Below are positions 17,063 through 25,876 of a stretch of DNA of 64,000 nt, one piece after another; the first letter of the stretch is position 1; each line of letters opens with the position of its first letter. The notes under the pieces were generated by a model, which was not told the origin of the DNA, did no database searches, and was given only the letters and a program-made list of their open reading frames with translations. Source of the DNA: JBAMOY01 sp037071015 (GTDB lineage: Bacteria > Bacillota_I > Bacilli_A > RF39 > UBA660); NCBI GenBank assembly GCA_037071015.1, contig JBAMOY010000001.1, positions 930,001 through 994,000 on the forward strand. The letters are read 5' to 3'. A program made the position numbers and the translations under genes.

Positions 17063-17542
17063 GTGAATTTATTGGGATGTATTATATTTTTAATAATAGG
17101 AACTAGTATAATGATAATGGGATCTAAGATGTTAAAGCGCGAAAAAAAAGAATATGAAGAAAAGGAGTACTCAAAATACCCTGTAGCAATAGGAACTGTT
17201 TATCATATGGAAGATTTTATTGGTGATAGATGGATTGTGGTTTTTATAGATGAAACAGGAAAGGAAGTATTGGGTATGGATGATATGATTTCGTCTAACA
17301 CTTTTTTCCCTAATAAATACCATATTCCTAAAGTTGGAACAAAAGAAAAAATATATTATTGGAAATATGATGAAAAATCAAATTTTAGTGTCAATAATCA
17401 AAATATTGAATATTATATACATTTTTGTAATGAAGATTTATATGATTTACAAAAGAAATTAAAAAGAGATGCTTGTTTTTGTGCTATCGGTTTAGGGATT
17501 TTTTTAATAATATGTGGAATTTTGATAGGATTGTTTGGATAA
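17063..17542 (+). CDS. DUF3592-like membrane protein, 159 aa
   Basis: Two membrane segments, one at the N-terminus (residues about 3-22) and one at the C-terminus (about 137-158), flank a beta-rich domain with YPVAIGTVYHME...WIVVFIDETGKEV, resembling DUF3592-type proteins. The domain is probably extracytoplasmic or on the membrane face. Start: AAAGGAGAATGATAAA precedes GTG at 17063. It is the first gene of a three-gene plus-strand set inside the accessory region, opposite to almost everything else in the window. Function unknown. Confidence 0.6.
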   Translation: MNLLGCIIFLIIGTSIMIMGSKMLKREKKEYEEKEYSKYPVAIGTVYHMEDFIGDRWIVVFIDETGKEVLGMDDMISSNTFFPNKYHIPKVGTKEKIYYWKYDEKSNFSVNNQNIEYYIHFCNEDLYDLQKKLKRDACFCAIGLGIFLIICGILIGLFG

Positions 17543-17574
17543 AAATAATAAATAAAATATGAGGAGATGAAGCG

Positions 17575-17895
17575 ATGAATAAAAAAACATTAATTTTAAT
17601 AATAGTAATATTTTTAATAGTTATAATAGGAATAATATTAGGTTATGGCATAGTTAATAACAAAAAAAATGATGCAATTAATTTAAAAGAGTTAATTGAG
17701 GATGTCAATTCTATTAGGGACAATGGTGAAATAATTAATGCAAAAGAAAGAGAACCATACTCAACTCCATCAACTTATTATGGTAATGGATATTATATAA
17801 CCATTTCTATTAATCGTGATAGCACAGATTATTTCATATATTCAAACAAGGAAGAAATATGGCGTTATACAAAAACAATTAAACAAGAGGAATGA
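17575..17895 (+). CDS. Small membrane-anchored protein, 106 aa
   Basis: An N-terminal hydrophobic segment (residues 4-27) anchors a short polar domain containing REPYSTPSTYYGNGYY and ending EIWRYTK. The start has GAGGAGATGAAGCG before ATG. Its end overlaps the frame of the following lipoprotein gene region by a few bases. It is not recognised. With its neighbours it forms a set of three envelope proteins that may be element cargo. Confidence 0.6.
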   Translation: MNKKTLILIIVIFLIVIIGIILGYGIVNNKKNDAINLKELIEDVNSIRDNGEIINAKEREPYSTPSTYYGNGYYITISINRDSTDYFIYSNKEEIWRYTKTIKQEE

Positions 17896-17930
17896 TAATT
17901 AGATATTATCAAATTAAAGGAGGTGAAATC

Positions 17931-18377
17931 GTGAAAAAAGCATTTATGCCCTTAGCAATTATTGGAATTATGTTATTAACATTAACAGGATGTACAAAAA
18001 ATAAATCATATACATTTACGGTTGAAACAGGCGACAAAATAAAGATTCAACTAAATACAACTGATGGCTATGATTTATCTTCTGATTTGCCATTTACAAT
18101 CTCAAAAAATGGTAATACATTAAGTCAAGGAACTTTTATAACTATTAGTTCTTATGAAGAATATGTTAATGCTGCAAAAACAGATTCTTTAGCAAAAATT
18201 ATTGATGAAAGATCAAAAGACAATATTGAATATGTTTTCTATTCTTATAATAATTCTGAATATAATTATGTTATCAAAGTTAAAAATTCTAATACAGGTA
18301 TTCTTCTTGGAAATCCGAACTCTCAAGAAGAAGCAGAAAAATGTTTTGAATTATTAAAATTTACTTTAGAAAAGTAA
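17931..18377 (+). CDS. Lipoprotein, 148 aa
   Basis: A signal peptide with lipobox LTGC (residues 18-21 from the chosen start) and a small beta-rich domain. The start is GTG at 17931 because AAAGGAGGTGAAATC lies directly before it; the longer open frame from 17892 has no ribosome binding site. Not recognised beyond being a lipoprotein. It is the last gene of the plus-strand set and ends just before the oriT region. Confidence 0.7.
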   Translation: MKKAFMPLAIIGIMLLTLTGCTKNKSYTFTVETGDKIKIQLNTTDGYDLSSDLPFTISKNGNTLSQGTFITISSYEEYVNAAKTDSLAKIIDERSKDNIEYVFYSYNNSEYNYVIKVKNSNTGILLGNPNSQEEAEKCFELLKFTLEK

Positions 18378-18448
18378 ATAATTCAATACGAGAAAACATA
18401 GCTAAAATTATGCTTATATGGGGTTTCAAAAGGGGCTTAGCTCCTTTG

Positions 18449-18486
18449 CACACCGTTATTGGCTCTGCCAATAGCGTAGTGTGTTA
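18449..18486 (+). other. Candidate oriT of MobV (pMV158) type
   Basis: The plus strand shows CACAC-CGTTATTGGC, loop TCT, GCCAATAGCG-TA-GTGTG, then TTA. The TAGTGTG/TTA sequence matches the pMV158 nick region as I remember it, which places the nick between 18483 and 18484. The stem has 15 paired bases with one G-T wobble and a TA bulge. A second small hairpin (AAAGGGGC/GCTCCTTT) lies at 18428-18446. It sits 56 bp beyond the end of the relaxase gene rather than upstream of it as in pMV158. Confidence 0.7.
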
Positions 18487-18513
18487 CCGTTTCGGAATAA
18501 ACGATCTATTAAA

Positions 18514-18541
18514 GACGAGCATTTGAAATTTGCTCGTCTTT
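18514..18541. terminator. Terminator at the end of the mob gene
   Basis: Arms AAGACGAGCA and TGCTCGTCTT around an 8-base loop, next to the stop at 18542, between oriT and the relaxase gene. Confidence 0.75.
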
Positions 18542-19786
18542 TTAAATACCTATATCTTTATCATCAAAGTCATAATCTTTATTGTATAAATAATCATTTA
18601 TTTCTTGTTCTTTAGATGTATTATTTGCTATATCGTGTAAATCAAAATTATCATATAAATCTTGTCTATGATATTCTTTTATTTCTGATACAACATTGTC
18701 TTTATCTTTTTCAGTTCCTAATTTTAATAATCTATGAAAGAATTTTTTTAGTTTTTGCAAAATACTATGTAAGACGTTATGTAATCGATTATTTTCTTGT
18801 TGTAGTTTTTCATTTTGATATTCTAGTTTTCTAACTTCAACTTGGATATTTCTTTTTTCGTTTTCTAAATCTTTATAATTTTTTGTATAATCAGTAAGTT
18901 CTTTAAATAATGCTTGATTTCTAGGCATATCTTTAATTACTCTTTTTGATGTGTTCATAAAATTATTTAATGTATCGTAAGTATCTTTATCTATTTTAAC
19001 TTCTTTACCAGTAATAGTAGGTTTAGAAGTTTTTAATTTTTCTTCTAATAATTCATAATCTCTTGTCATTAGATAATTTTGTTTTTCTAATCGATTATCT
19101 AGTTTTTTAGTAATCTTTTTAAACTCTTTTATTGAAATGTGCTCGTTATCACTATTTTTAATGCCTCTTTCTAGGTCAAAACCATTATCTATTAATCTTT
19201 GGTAGTATTTGTCTTGAAGTGTGCTTAAATGGGCTTTATCTTTGATATATTGCTTTTTAGATATGGTATATTTTTCAGTATTAGTTCTTTTATCAAATTT
19301 TCTAACTAAAGGAACTACTACACAATGAATATGTGGTGTCTTTTCATCTAGATGTAGTGTTGAATGCAATATTTGTTCTTTCTTATAACCTAAATCATTA
19401 TAAACAAATTCCATACAAGTATCAGCCCATTTTTTTATTTGATTTTTACTCATATTTTTAAAGAAATCATTATCACTAGTAAATAATAATTCATCGGCAA
19501 CCACATTATTTGAATCATCTACCATTTGTCTAAAAGTCTTTCTTCTATCATCTCTCATTGTTTCCATTCTTTTGTCGTGTTCTAGTTTATATTCTTTAGT
19601 TAGATTATAGAAACCTTTAATATATTTTTCAGAAAGCGGAACTAAATCAATATTGTTTTTAGTTTTAGTAATATCTATATCAGGATTAGATTTATATGCT
19701 TTTTTCTCCCTTTTATTATGTGATCCGATTTGGGCTAGGTCTGATAATTTATTGATTGGCTCTACTCTAAATATTGCATAACTCAT
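18542..19786 (-). CDS. mob: MobV-family relaxase (Pre/Mob)
   Basis: Nicks oriT and pilots DNA for mobilization. The N-terminus begins MSYAIFRVEP and has His23 in GSHNKRE, equivalent to the catalytic His22 of pMV158 MobM. The metal-binding motif HLDEKTPHIHCVVVP is intact. Residues about 290-360 form a coiled coil, as usual for the family. The length of 414 residues is normal. It overlaps the recombinase gene by 4 bp (ATGA), so the two are translated together. The element has no coupling protein or channel of its own and would need a helper. Confidence 0.93.
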   Translation of the reverse strand: MSYAIFRVEPINKLSDLAQIGSHNKREKKAYKSNPDIDITKTKNNIDLVPLSEKYIKGFYNLTKEYKLEHDKRMETMRDDRRKTFRQMVDDSNNVVADELLFTSDNDFFKNMSKNQIKKWADTCMEFVYNDLGYKKEQILHSTLHLDEKTPHIHCVVVPLVRKFDKRTNTEKYTISKKQYIKDKAHLSTLQDKYYQRLIDNGFDLERGIKNSDNEHISIKEFKKITKKLDNRLEKQNYLMTRDYELLEEKLKTSKPTITGKEVKIDKDTYDTLNNFMNTSKRVIKDMPRNQALFKELTDYTKNYKDLENEKRNIQVEVRKLEYQNEKLQQENNRLHNVLHSILQKLKKFFHRLLKLGTEKDKDNVVSEIKEYHRQDLYDNFDLHDIANNTSKEQEINDYLYNKDYDFDDKDIGI

Positions 19787-21582
19787 TCTTCTATACCTAC
19801 CTTATCTGCATAAATATAAGTTATAGGTGGTACTGGAATTTCTATTACTCCAAAACTATCTACTTTATTAATTCCTTTTTTGTTAATTAGTGGTATTAAT
19901 TTTAATGGCTCATTAAATGGATTCTCTCTTGTGTATTTCAAACAAAATTGATGGTCATTATATTTTTCTTTCTTTATTTCTTGATAATCTATTGGATAAT
20001 TAACTTGTAATCTTTTAATATGATTTTCAACTTCTTTTCTAGTCATAGGAGCACATACTTCAAGTTGTACTTTTTCGCCATTTATACTTACATCTTGAAA
20101 CCTATTTATTGCTCCTTTATTAAATAGGTTTGCATATTCTTCAATAAATGTTTTTCTAAAGTTAATATTTTTAATTTCTAGTTCTTTATCTTTTTTAATA
20201 ACTTCTATTGACTCAATATAACTCATAATTAAATCTTGTTTTTCTTGTGTTGTTAAAGCATCCCATTTAACTTCAAAACTAGTTTGATAAAATGGCTTAA
20301 TTATACATTTAATACTTTCTAAATCTCTTTTAAGCATTATATCTTCAAATGTAAAATTATATTGGTCTAGTTCTTGTTCTTCTTTTTGTTTTAATTCTAT
20401 ATCTTTAATTCTAGTTTCTAAATAGTTCTTATCTTGCTTATATTCTTCCATATCAATTATTTTATTTAAGTAGGCATCCTTTAATCTAGTAACTTTATCT
20501 TTAAGTGAGTTTATTTCTTTAGATAATAATTCATTTGTATTTTCTACTTTATGTTTAAGTAGTGGAGCAAAGAATTGTCTAACAGTTATATCGTATTCAA
20601 TAATAGTCGTGATTTGTTCTATTAATAAATCGATTAATTTATCTTCTCTAATATAAGTTTTACATTCATTACATTGATAATAAATATATTTCTTTTTACT
20701 TCCACCGGGTGCTTTACAAGCCATTATTTTATTACAATGTGGACATATAATCTTTTGGAAGAAAATATAATCATTTCTTCTAGTATAATTACGAGTATTC
20801 TTTCTTGATTGTTCTTGGCAATCTTCCCATAGTTTTTTACTAATTATTGGCTCAACTACATTTTCATAAAGTACAGGTGTTCCATTTCTACCACCACTTA
20901 TAAAATCACCTTTATAAAGTGGATTAGCAAGTATCTTTTGTATTGTAGTATCATACCATTTTTTATTTAATATTTTTTCTTCGTTAAAAATATTAGCAAT
21001 CTTTTGATAACTATTTCCCTTTAAATATAAATCAAAGATTCTTTCTACAATTTCACTTTCTGCTGGATTAATGATTAGTTTTTTATTATCTCTCATAAAA
21101 CCTAGTGTTTTTCTTACCGGAATGTGTCCATCTTTTATTGCTCCTACCATTCCAAATTTAGTTCTTTCAGATACTCTTTCAATTTCTAATTGTGATAAAA
21201 CAGTAAGCATTCTCACAAAGAATCTTCCATTAGCAGTAGAAGTATTTATATCATCCATAGCACATTCCAAATTACATTCATATTTTTCGAGTTCAGTTAT
21301 TAGTACTTCTAAATCTCTAACACTTCTAGTTAATCTATCTAATTTATAAGCAACTATGACATTAACATTATGACTTTTAACGTCTTCTAACATCTTTTGA
21401 AACTGTGGTCTATGTTCCATATCCTTAGCACTTATTCCAGCATCTTCATAAACACCATAAATATTATAATCTCTAAACTTACATAAATCTTTTAACTTTT
21501 CTAATTGTTCTCCTAAAGAATAACCCTCTCTGGCTTGGTCTTCAGTGGAGACTCTACAATATATTGCCGCATTCTTTTTCAA
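19783..21582 (-). CDS. Large serine recombinase (integrase/excisionase of the element)
   Basis: Site-specific integration and excision enzyme. The catalytic domain has Ser12 in IYCRVSTEDQ, with YKLDRLTRS and the conserved arginines. The recombinase domain follows, then a zinc ribbon (CPHCNKIM...CNEC, about residues 290-320) and a coiled coil. At 599 residues the length is slightly above average. The start is TTG at 21582 with AAGGAGG upstream; the nearby out-of-frame ATG is only 2 bases from that site. Expression is probably governed by the leader peptide and hairpin at 21609-21698. Confidence 0.93.
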   Translation of the reverse strand: MKKNAAIYCRVSTEDQAREGYSLGEQLEKLKDLCKFRDYNIYGVYEDAGISAKDMEHRPQFQKMLEDVKSHNVNVIVAYKLDRLTRSVRDLEVLITELEKYECNLECAMDDINTSTANGRFFVRMLTVLSQLEIERVSERTKFGMVGAIKDGHIPVRKTLGFMRDNKKLIINPAESEIVERIFDLYLKGNSYQKIANIFNEEKILNKKWYDTTIQKILANPLYKGDFISGGRNGTPVLYENVVEPIISKKLWEDCQEQSRKNTRNYTRRNDYIFFQKIICPHCNKIMACKAPGGSKKKYIYYQCNECKTYIREDKLIDLLIEQITTIIEYDITVRQFFAPLLKHKVENTNELLSKEINSLKDKVTRLKDAYLNKIIDMEEYKQDKNYLETRIKDIELKQKEEQELDQYNFTFEDIMLKRDLESIKCIIKPFYQTSFEVKWDALTTQEKQDLIMSYIESIEVIKKDKELEIKNINFRKTFIEEYANLFNKGAINRFQDVSINGEKVQLEVCAPMTRKEVENHIKRLQVNYPIDYQEIKKEKYNDHQFCLKYTRENPFNEPLKLIPLINKKGINKVDSFGVIEIPVPPITYIYADKVGIEE

Positions 21583-21608
21583 TATTCATTCCTCCTTTTT
21601 AACCTAAA

Positions 21609-21657
21609 AAAGAGGAACCAAAAGCACTAGATAAAACTAATACCTTTGATTCCTCTT
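21609..21657 (-). terminator. Terminator-like attenuator hairpin before the recombinase
   Basis: On the minus strand, AAGAGGAATCAAAG pairs with CTTTTGGTTCCTCTT and is followed by TTTTTT. The 5' arm lies inside the codons of the leader peptide at 21627-21698. Confidence 0.6.
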
Positions 21658-21698
21658 GAATAATTATTATATTTATTTGAATTTAAGTGTTTAATCAT
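21627..21698 (-). CDS. Leader peptide, 23 aa, upstream of the recombinase
   Basis: A short frame starting MIKHLNSNKY and ending KGISFI, with AGAGAGG seven bases before its ATG. Its last third covers the 5' arm of a terminator hairpin. A translating ribosome would keep the hairpin from forming and let transcription reach the recombinase and relaxase. This resembles leader-peptide attenuation known from mobile resistance genes such as tet(M). No stalling motif is identified. Confidence 0.5.
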   Translation of the reverse strand: MIKHLNSNKYNNYSRGIKGISFI

Positions 21699-21770
21699 AG
21701 AAGTACCTCTCTTTCTAATAAACGAGATACTGCATTCATTTATTGGTTTTATATAATAGTATTATTTATT

Positions 21771-22061
21771 CTAAAAGTCAATAGGTTTAGTTTTATTTGC
21801 TTTAATATGGGCTTCTAAATCATTAAAAGATATAAATTGTTCTAATGTATTAATATAAACATTCTCACGTTCATTAAAAAATAGATATGTTATATTATTA
21901 ATAACTAACTTATGCGGTTCTATATAAGCGATATTAGTTTTAGGAATATGAATTATATTACCTTTAACAATTTTAGATTTGATATTAAGAAATTTAAGAA
22001 TATTTTTTATTCGTTTTTCTAGCACCTCATCAATATCTAATTTTTCCTTTATTATTTGCAT
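21771..22061 (-). CDS. Hypothetical protein, 96 aa
   Basis: A small soluble protein, alpha/beta in appearance, beginning MQIIKEKLDIDEVLEKRI and ending with a lysine-rich tail. Not recognised. AAAGGAG precedes the ATG. It lies between ssrA and the recombinase and is probably part of the element or its right flank. Its transcript would pass into the attenuator region in front of the recombinase. Confidence 0.55.
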   Translation of the reverse strand: MQIIKEKLDIDEVLEKRIKNILKFLNIKSKIVKGNIIHIPKTNIAYIEPHKLVINNITYLFFNERENVYINTLEQFISFNDLEAHIKANKTKPIDF

Positions 22062-22090
22062 AACTAATCAACTCCTTTCAAGCAAACAAA

Positions 22091-22113
22091 AAAGATTAAT
22101 CGAAATTAACCTT
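22091..22113 (-). terminator. ssrA terminator
   Basis: AAAGGTTAAT pairs with ATTAATCTTT around TTCG, followed by TTTT on the minus strand. The layout is the same as after tRNA-Leu at 63.8 kb. Confidence 0.75.
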
Positions 22114-22126
22114 TGCTTATTTGAAA

Positions 22127-22153
22127 GTCGAATTAGTTCGACTAATTTCCCTA
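22127..22153 (-). repeat. 3' trailer repeat shared with tRNA-Leu
   Basis: The sequence GTCGAATTAGTTCGACTAA plus TTTCCCTATGG directly follows the CCA end of ssrA. It differs by few bases from the trailer of tRNA-Leu at 63811-63836. It contains a small palindrome (GTCGAA/TTCGAC). Confidence 0.7.
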
Positions 22154-22532
22154 TGGTGGAGCTGAGGAGAATCGAACTCCTGTCCAAAAATACCTTTCAA
22201 TATTCATCTACAAGTTTAGTTAGTTATAATATTTACTAAATAAAGTCAGTAACTAACAACCATTTTATTTAGTTAGCCTATATTAATTCATTATTATTTA
22301 TAGGCAAAATAATAATATATCCTACTAAATCGAGCCTTCTAAAATTCCCGTAGGAAAAGAATTATAGAAAGCGCATCTCTTAATTCTATTAAGCGAAGGC
22401 TACAGCGTTCTTAGAGAACATTGTAGCAAATGCATCTTTTAATTTGTTTCCAGTTATTTTCTGATTGTACTTAACGTGTACCTCCGACTTGCCGAATAAA
22501 GACTAATATTTCTGTCGAAACCAAGCAGCCCC
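22154..22532 (-). ncRNA. ssrA: Transfer-messenger RNA (tmRNA)
   Basis: The 5' end GGGGCTGCTTGGTTTCGACAG and the 3' end TTCGATTCTCCTCAGCTCCACCA form the tRNA-like domain; length 379 nt. The tag frame ends ...KNAVAFA followed by TAA TAG (stop at 22389-22391). Reading back, the tag is GNKLKDAFATMFSKNAVAFA if the resume codon is GGA at 22451; the resume codon is not certain. The AFA end fits proteolytic tagging. smpB, coding for its partner protein, lies directly upstream. Confidence 0.95.
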
Positions 22533-22544
22533 ATTAGTAGCATA

Positions 22545-22572
22545 ATTATATCACAATTTTATAATTATGCAA
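22545..22572 (-). promoter_or_regulatory. ssrA promoter
   Basis: TTGCAT (22572-22567) and TATAAT (22550-22545) are 16 bases apart, 12 bases before the mature 5' end. Confidence 0.65.
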
Positions 22573-22579
22573 GCTGGAA

Positions 22580-23017
22580 TTAATTTCCTTTCATACGTTT
22601 ACGTAAATCTCTTTCTATATCACGTTGCTTTATTGTTTCGCGTTTATCATAATTCTTTTTACCTTTAGCTACACCAATCAATATTTTAACTTTATTACCT
22701 TTAAAATATAACTTTAATGGGATTAAAGTATAACCATCTAAATTAATTTTATTCTGTAATTTTAAGATTTCCTTTTTATGTAATAGTAATTTTCTAGTTC
22801 TTGTTTCCTCATGGTTAAAGATATTACCTTCTTTATAATGACTTATATGCATATTCAATAAAAAACATTCATTATTTTTGATTATAGCATAACTATCTTT
22901 CAAATTAGCTTTACCATCACGAATAGATTTGATTTCTGTTCCCTTTAAAACAATCCCCGCTTCAATATTATCATCAATTTGATAGTCATAGTTAGCTTTT
23001 CGATTTATTATTTCCAT
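22580..23017 (-). CDS. smpB: SsrA-binding protein SmpB
   Basis: Binds tmRNA and delivers it to stalled ribosomes. Motifs include NRKANYDYQI, GIVLKGTEIKSIRDGKANLKDSY and a basic C-terminal tail (GKKNYDKRETIKQRD). The 145-residue start at ATG 23017 is chosen because TAGGATGTGATGAA precedes it; the frame upstream to 23059 has no ribosome binding site and adds non-conserved residues. It sits between rnr and ssrA, the classic rnr-smpB-ssrA order. Confidence 0.96.
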   Translation of the reverse strand: MEIINRKANYDYQIDDNIEAGIVLKGTEIKSIRDGKANLKDSYAIIKNNECFLLNMHISHYKEGNIFNHEETRTRKLLLHKKEILKLQNKINLDGYTLIPLKLYFKGNKVKILIGVAKGKKNYDKRETIKQRDIERDLRKRMKGN

Positions 23018-23065
23018 TTCATCACATCCTAAGTTAGTGTTTTTATTATATACTAACAAAATAAA

Positions 23066-25180
23066 TTAATCAATTTCTTTTGTTGTATTTAGCACTAATT
23101 CAAAATCTACTGTTTTAGAATACTTATTAGCATCTTTAACTCTAACTCTAACTTTATCGCCCAATCGATAACCTCTTTTATTTTTAGTACCAATTAAAGA
23201 ATATGTATCTTCGATATATATATAGTGATCATCAGTCATGTCATCTAAACGAACTAAGCCTTCAACCAAATTAGGTAATTCAATAAACATTCCAAATGGC
23301 ACAATTGAGCTTACCATACCTTCATATTCTTCACCGATATGTTTCATCATATATTCAGCCATTTTCATATCATCGACTTCACGTTCGCATTCAACTGCAT
23401 CTCGTTCTTTCTGTGAAGAGTGTTCAGTCAAAAATACTAATTTATTATCCCAATATTTAACAGTTTCATTATCCATCATATTTTTAAACAAATATGTTCT
23501 AAGTAAGCGATGTACCGTAGTATCAGGATAACGTCTAATTGGCGAAGTAAAGTGTGTATAACATTTGCTAGCTAAACCAAAGTGACCGATATTATTCTTA
23601 TCATATACCGCTTTTTGCATACTCCTTAATAACAATGATGATAAAATATGAAACTCTTTTTTATCTTTCAACTCTTGTAATATCTGTTGCATCGTTTTTG
23701 GTGTTATCTTTTTCAACTTAGTATTTAAATTATAACCTAAGAAATTAACAAATTTAATAAAACTATTTATTTTCTCTTCATTAGGTTCTCCATGAACACG
23801 ATAAACAAATGGCAATTCCATAAAATAAATATGCGTAGCCACTGTTTCATTAGCCACAATCATAAAGTCTTCAATTAATTTTTCACCAACACCTCGTTCC
23901 CGTTTAACAACATCAATAGCTTCACCATTCTCATTAACAATAATCTTAGGTTCATCAATATCAAAATCAATATATCCCCTAGCTTCTTTATTAACTCGTA
24001 AAATTTTGGCCAAGTCAGCCATTTTGGTAAGCTCATCAGTATAATCTTGATATCCTTCTGAAACTATATTTTGTTCTAAAAACAAATTAACCTTTTTATA
24101 TGTCATTTGAATGCCTGATTTAATTACACTTTCAAAAATATCATAGTCTACAACATTTCCCTTGGTATCTATTTCCATAACACAGGACATAGCTAACCGA
24201 TCAACATTAGGATTTAAAGAACAAATACCATTAGATAACTTATGAGGTAACATTGGAATAACACGATCAGCTAAATAAACACTTGTCCCACGATCAAAGG
24301 CTTCTTCATCTAATTTACTGCCTTCTTTAACATAATAACTAACATCAGCAATATGTACTCCTAATTGATAGTTACCATTTTCTAATAATTTAATCGATAT
24401 AGCATCATCGATATCTTTTGTATCATCACCATCAATCGTAAAAATTTTCTCTTCTCTTAAATCTTTACGACCCACCATCTCTTCTCGACTAACCTCATAT
24501 GGCAACTTATCAACTTCAGCCATCACTTCATCAGAAAAAGTATCATTAATACCATATTTATTAACAATAGATAAAATATCAACTCCTGGGTCATTTTTAT
24601 GTCCTAAGATTTTTAATACCTGACCTCTATAGTTATTATCTTTCATTTTAGCACCGATTTTAACTAAAACTTTATGTCCTGGCATAGCACCTAAAGAATC
24701 TTCTCGATTAATATGTAATTTAATTTTTACTTTCTCTTCATCTAGCTTTATGTATCCTTTTCCATTCTCCTCGACATATTCTCCTACCATTGTTTTAAAT
24801 TTACGGTTGACAATTTTTACAATACGTCCTTCTAATTGCAATCCTTTTTTAGACGTAATCTCAACAATAACTGTATCACCATGGATGGCATTATTCATGT
24901 TAATTGGTGCGATAAAAACATCTTCATCACCCTCTATATCAACAAATCCATAACCTTTTTTATTAGCTAACATTCTCCCAATCTTCAAGTGACTATTATT
25001 AAATAGCATATAATTATTTTTATTTGTTCGATAAATTTTTAAATTATCTTCTAATTCATTTAAGTTCTTTAATAATTCTTTAAACTCCTCTAGCGAATTT
25101 AACTGTAATAGATCATTTAATTCATCTACAGAAAATGCACGATCATGTTCTTTTAAAATTTCTAATATTTGCTCTTGCAT
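23066..25180 (-). CDS. rnr: Ribonuclease R
   Basis: A 3'-5' exoribonuclease that degrades structured RNA and takes part in trans-translation quality control. It has N-terminal winged-helix and cold-shock domains, the RNB catalytic domain with DDTKDIDDAISI (four aspartates) and THFTSPIRRYPD, and a C-terminal S1 domain (EGMVSSIVPFGMFIEL). The length of 704 is typical. It is 49 bp upstream of the smpB start. It serves here as an internal reference for the degenerate homologue at 1.2-3.3 kb. Confidence 0.96.
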   Translation of the reverse strand: MQEQILEILKEHDRAFSVDELNDLLQLNSLEEFKELLKNLNELEDNLKIYRTNKNNYMLFNNSHLKIGRMLANKKGYGFVDIEGDEDVFIAPINMNNAIHGDTVIVEITSKKGLQLEGRIVKIVNRKFKTMVGEYVEENGKGYIKLDEEKVKIKLHINREDSLGAMPGHKVLVKIGAKMKDNNYRGQVLKILGHKNDPGVDILSIVNKYGINDTFSDEVMAEVDKLPYEVSREEMVGRKDLREEKIFTIDGDDTKDIDDAISIKLLENGNYQLGVHIADVSYYVKEGSKLDEEAFDRGTSVYLADRVIPMLPHKLSNGICSLNPNVDRLAMSCVMEIDTKGNVVDYDIFESVIKSGIQMTYKKVNLFLEQNIVSEGYQDYTDELTKMADLAKILRVNKEARGYIDFDIDEPKIIVNENGEAIDVVKRERGVGEKLIEDFMIVANETVATHIYFMELPFVYRVHGEPNEEKINSFIKFVNFLGYNLNTKLKKITPKTMQQILQELKDKKEFHILSSLLLRSMQKAVYDKNNIGHFGLASKCYTHFTSPIRRYPDTTVHRLLRTYLFKNMMDNETVKYWDNKLVFLTEHSSQKERDAVECEREVDDMKMAEYMMKHIGEEYEGMVSSIVPFGMFIELPNLVEGLVRLDDMTDDHYIYIEDTYSLIGTKNKRGYRLGDKVRVRVKDANKYSKTVDFELVLNTTKEID

Positions 25181-25258
25181 GTATGACTCACCTCTTATTT
25201 TAATTATAATACAAACCCCATCGAAAAGATATAAAATGCCTTAAAATTGACAGTTATT

Positions 25259-25284
25259 GACAAAAAAACCAAGTTATTTTACTA
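25259..25284 (-). terminator. Terminator of the rmuC/DUF2238 transcript
   Basis: Minus-strand CTAAGTTA pairs with TAACTTGG, followed by TTTTTTT. It overlaps the stop of the DUF2238 gene. Confidence 0.7.
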
Positions 25285-25876
25285 ACTTAGTCACTAATAT
25301 CTTCTTATGTGTTTTAACTTCAATGATATATAAAATACTTACTAAAATAGAACCAATAAATGCTACTATCATATCCCACATCGTATCATCAACACCTGTT
25401 GTTAAAACATTTTGTGCATCTTTACCAAAAAGATTATCGCAAGTAAACTCTATCATTTCCCAAGCACTAGCAATTAACATGGTAAAGCCTAACATAAAAA
25501 TAACATTTAAAACAATTCTTTTCTTGTCATAGCCTTTTAATAGTGCCATTATATAGATGGCAATAAAACCAGTTAAAACGCCCGATAAAAAGTGCATTAA
25601 CGTATCATAACTTTCAAAAGCATGATAAAAATCAACAATTGACCCTAAAAAATGGGCCATAAAAGCAAATACTAAATAGGACGTTCTAAGAATACCAGGA
25701 ATATCAATCTTAAATAACTTTTCTATTATCCAAGGTAAAAGCATTACCAATATGATGGAAAAATTGATTAAACATCCGTAAGAGTTTCCACTAACTAATG
25801 TTCTTATTCCTATTAAAAAACCATATAAACTTGCAACTAAAACCAATACATAATCAATATAACTATTCTTTTTCAT
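25274..25876 (-). CDS. DUF2238 integral membrane protein
   Basis: A 200-residue protein with about six membrane segments. The DUF2238 (YjdF-like) signature is visible: YDTLMHFLSGVLTG, then WEMIEF and GVDDTMWDMIVAFIGSIL. The function of the family is unknown. It overlaps the end of rmuC by 14 bp, so it is co-transcribed with it. The charged and polar residues conserved within helices suggest a transport or enzymatic role in the membrane, but this is not established. Confidence 0.8.
   Translation of the reverse strand: MKKNSYIDYVLVLVASLYGFLIGIRTLVSGNSYGCLINFSIILVMLLPWIIEKLFKIDIPGILRTSYLVFAFMAHFLGSIVDFYHAFESYDTLMHFLSGVLTGFIAIYIMALLKGYDKKRIVLNVIFMLGFTMLIASAWEMIEFTCDNLFGKDAQNVLTTGVDDTMWDMIVAFIGSILVSILYIIEVKTHKKILVTKLVK

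Noticed and set aside
22127..22156. Attachment site of the mobilizable element in the ssrA 3' end
   Set aside because: The element carries a serine recombinase, which rarely uses tRNA-like ends, and no second copy of the ssrA 3' end was found at the other side of the element.
23238..23531. Plus-strand frame opposite rnr
   Set aside because: It runs antisense through the conserved RNase R catalytic domain, with no start signal; a shadow frame.
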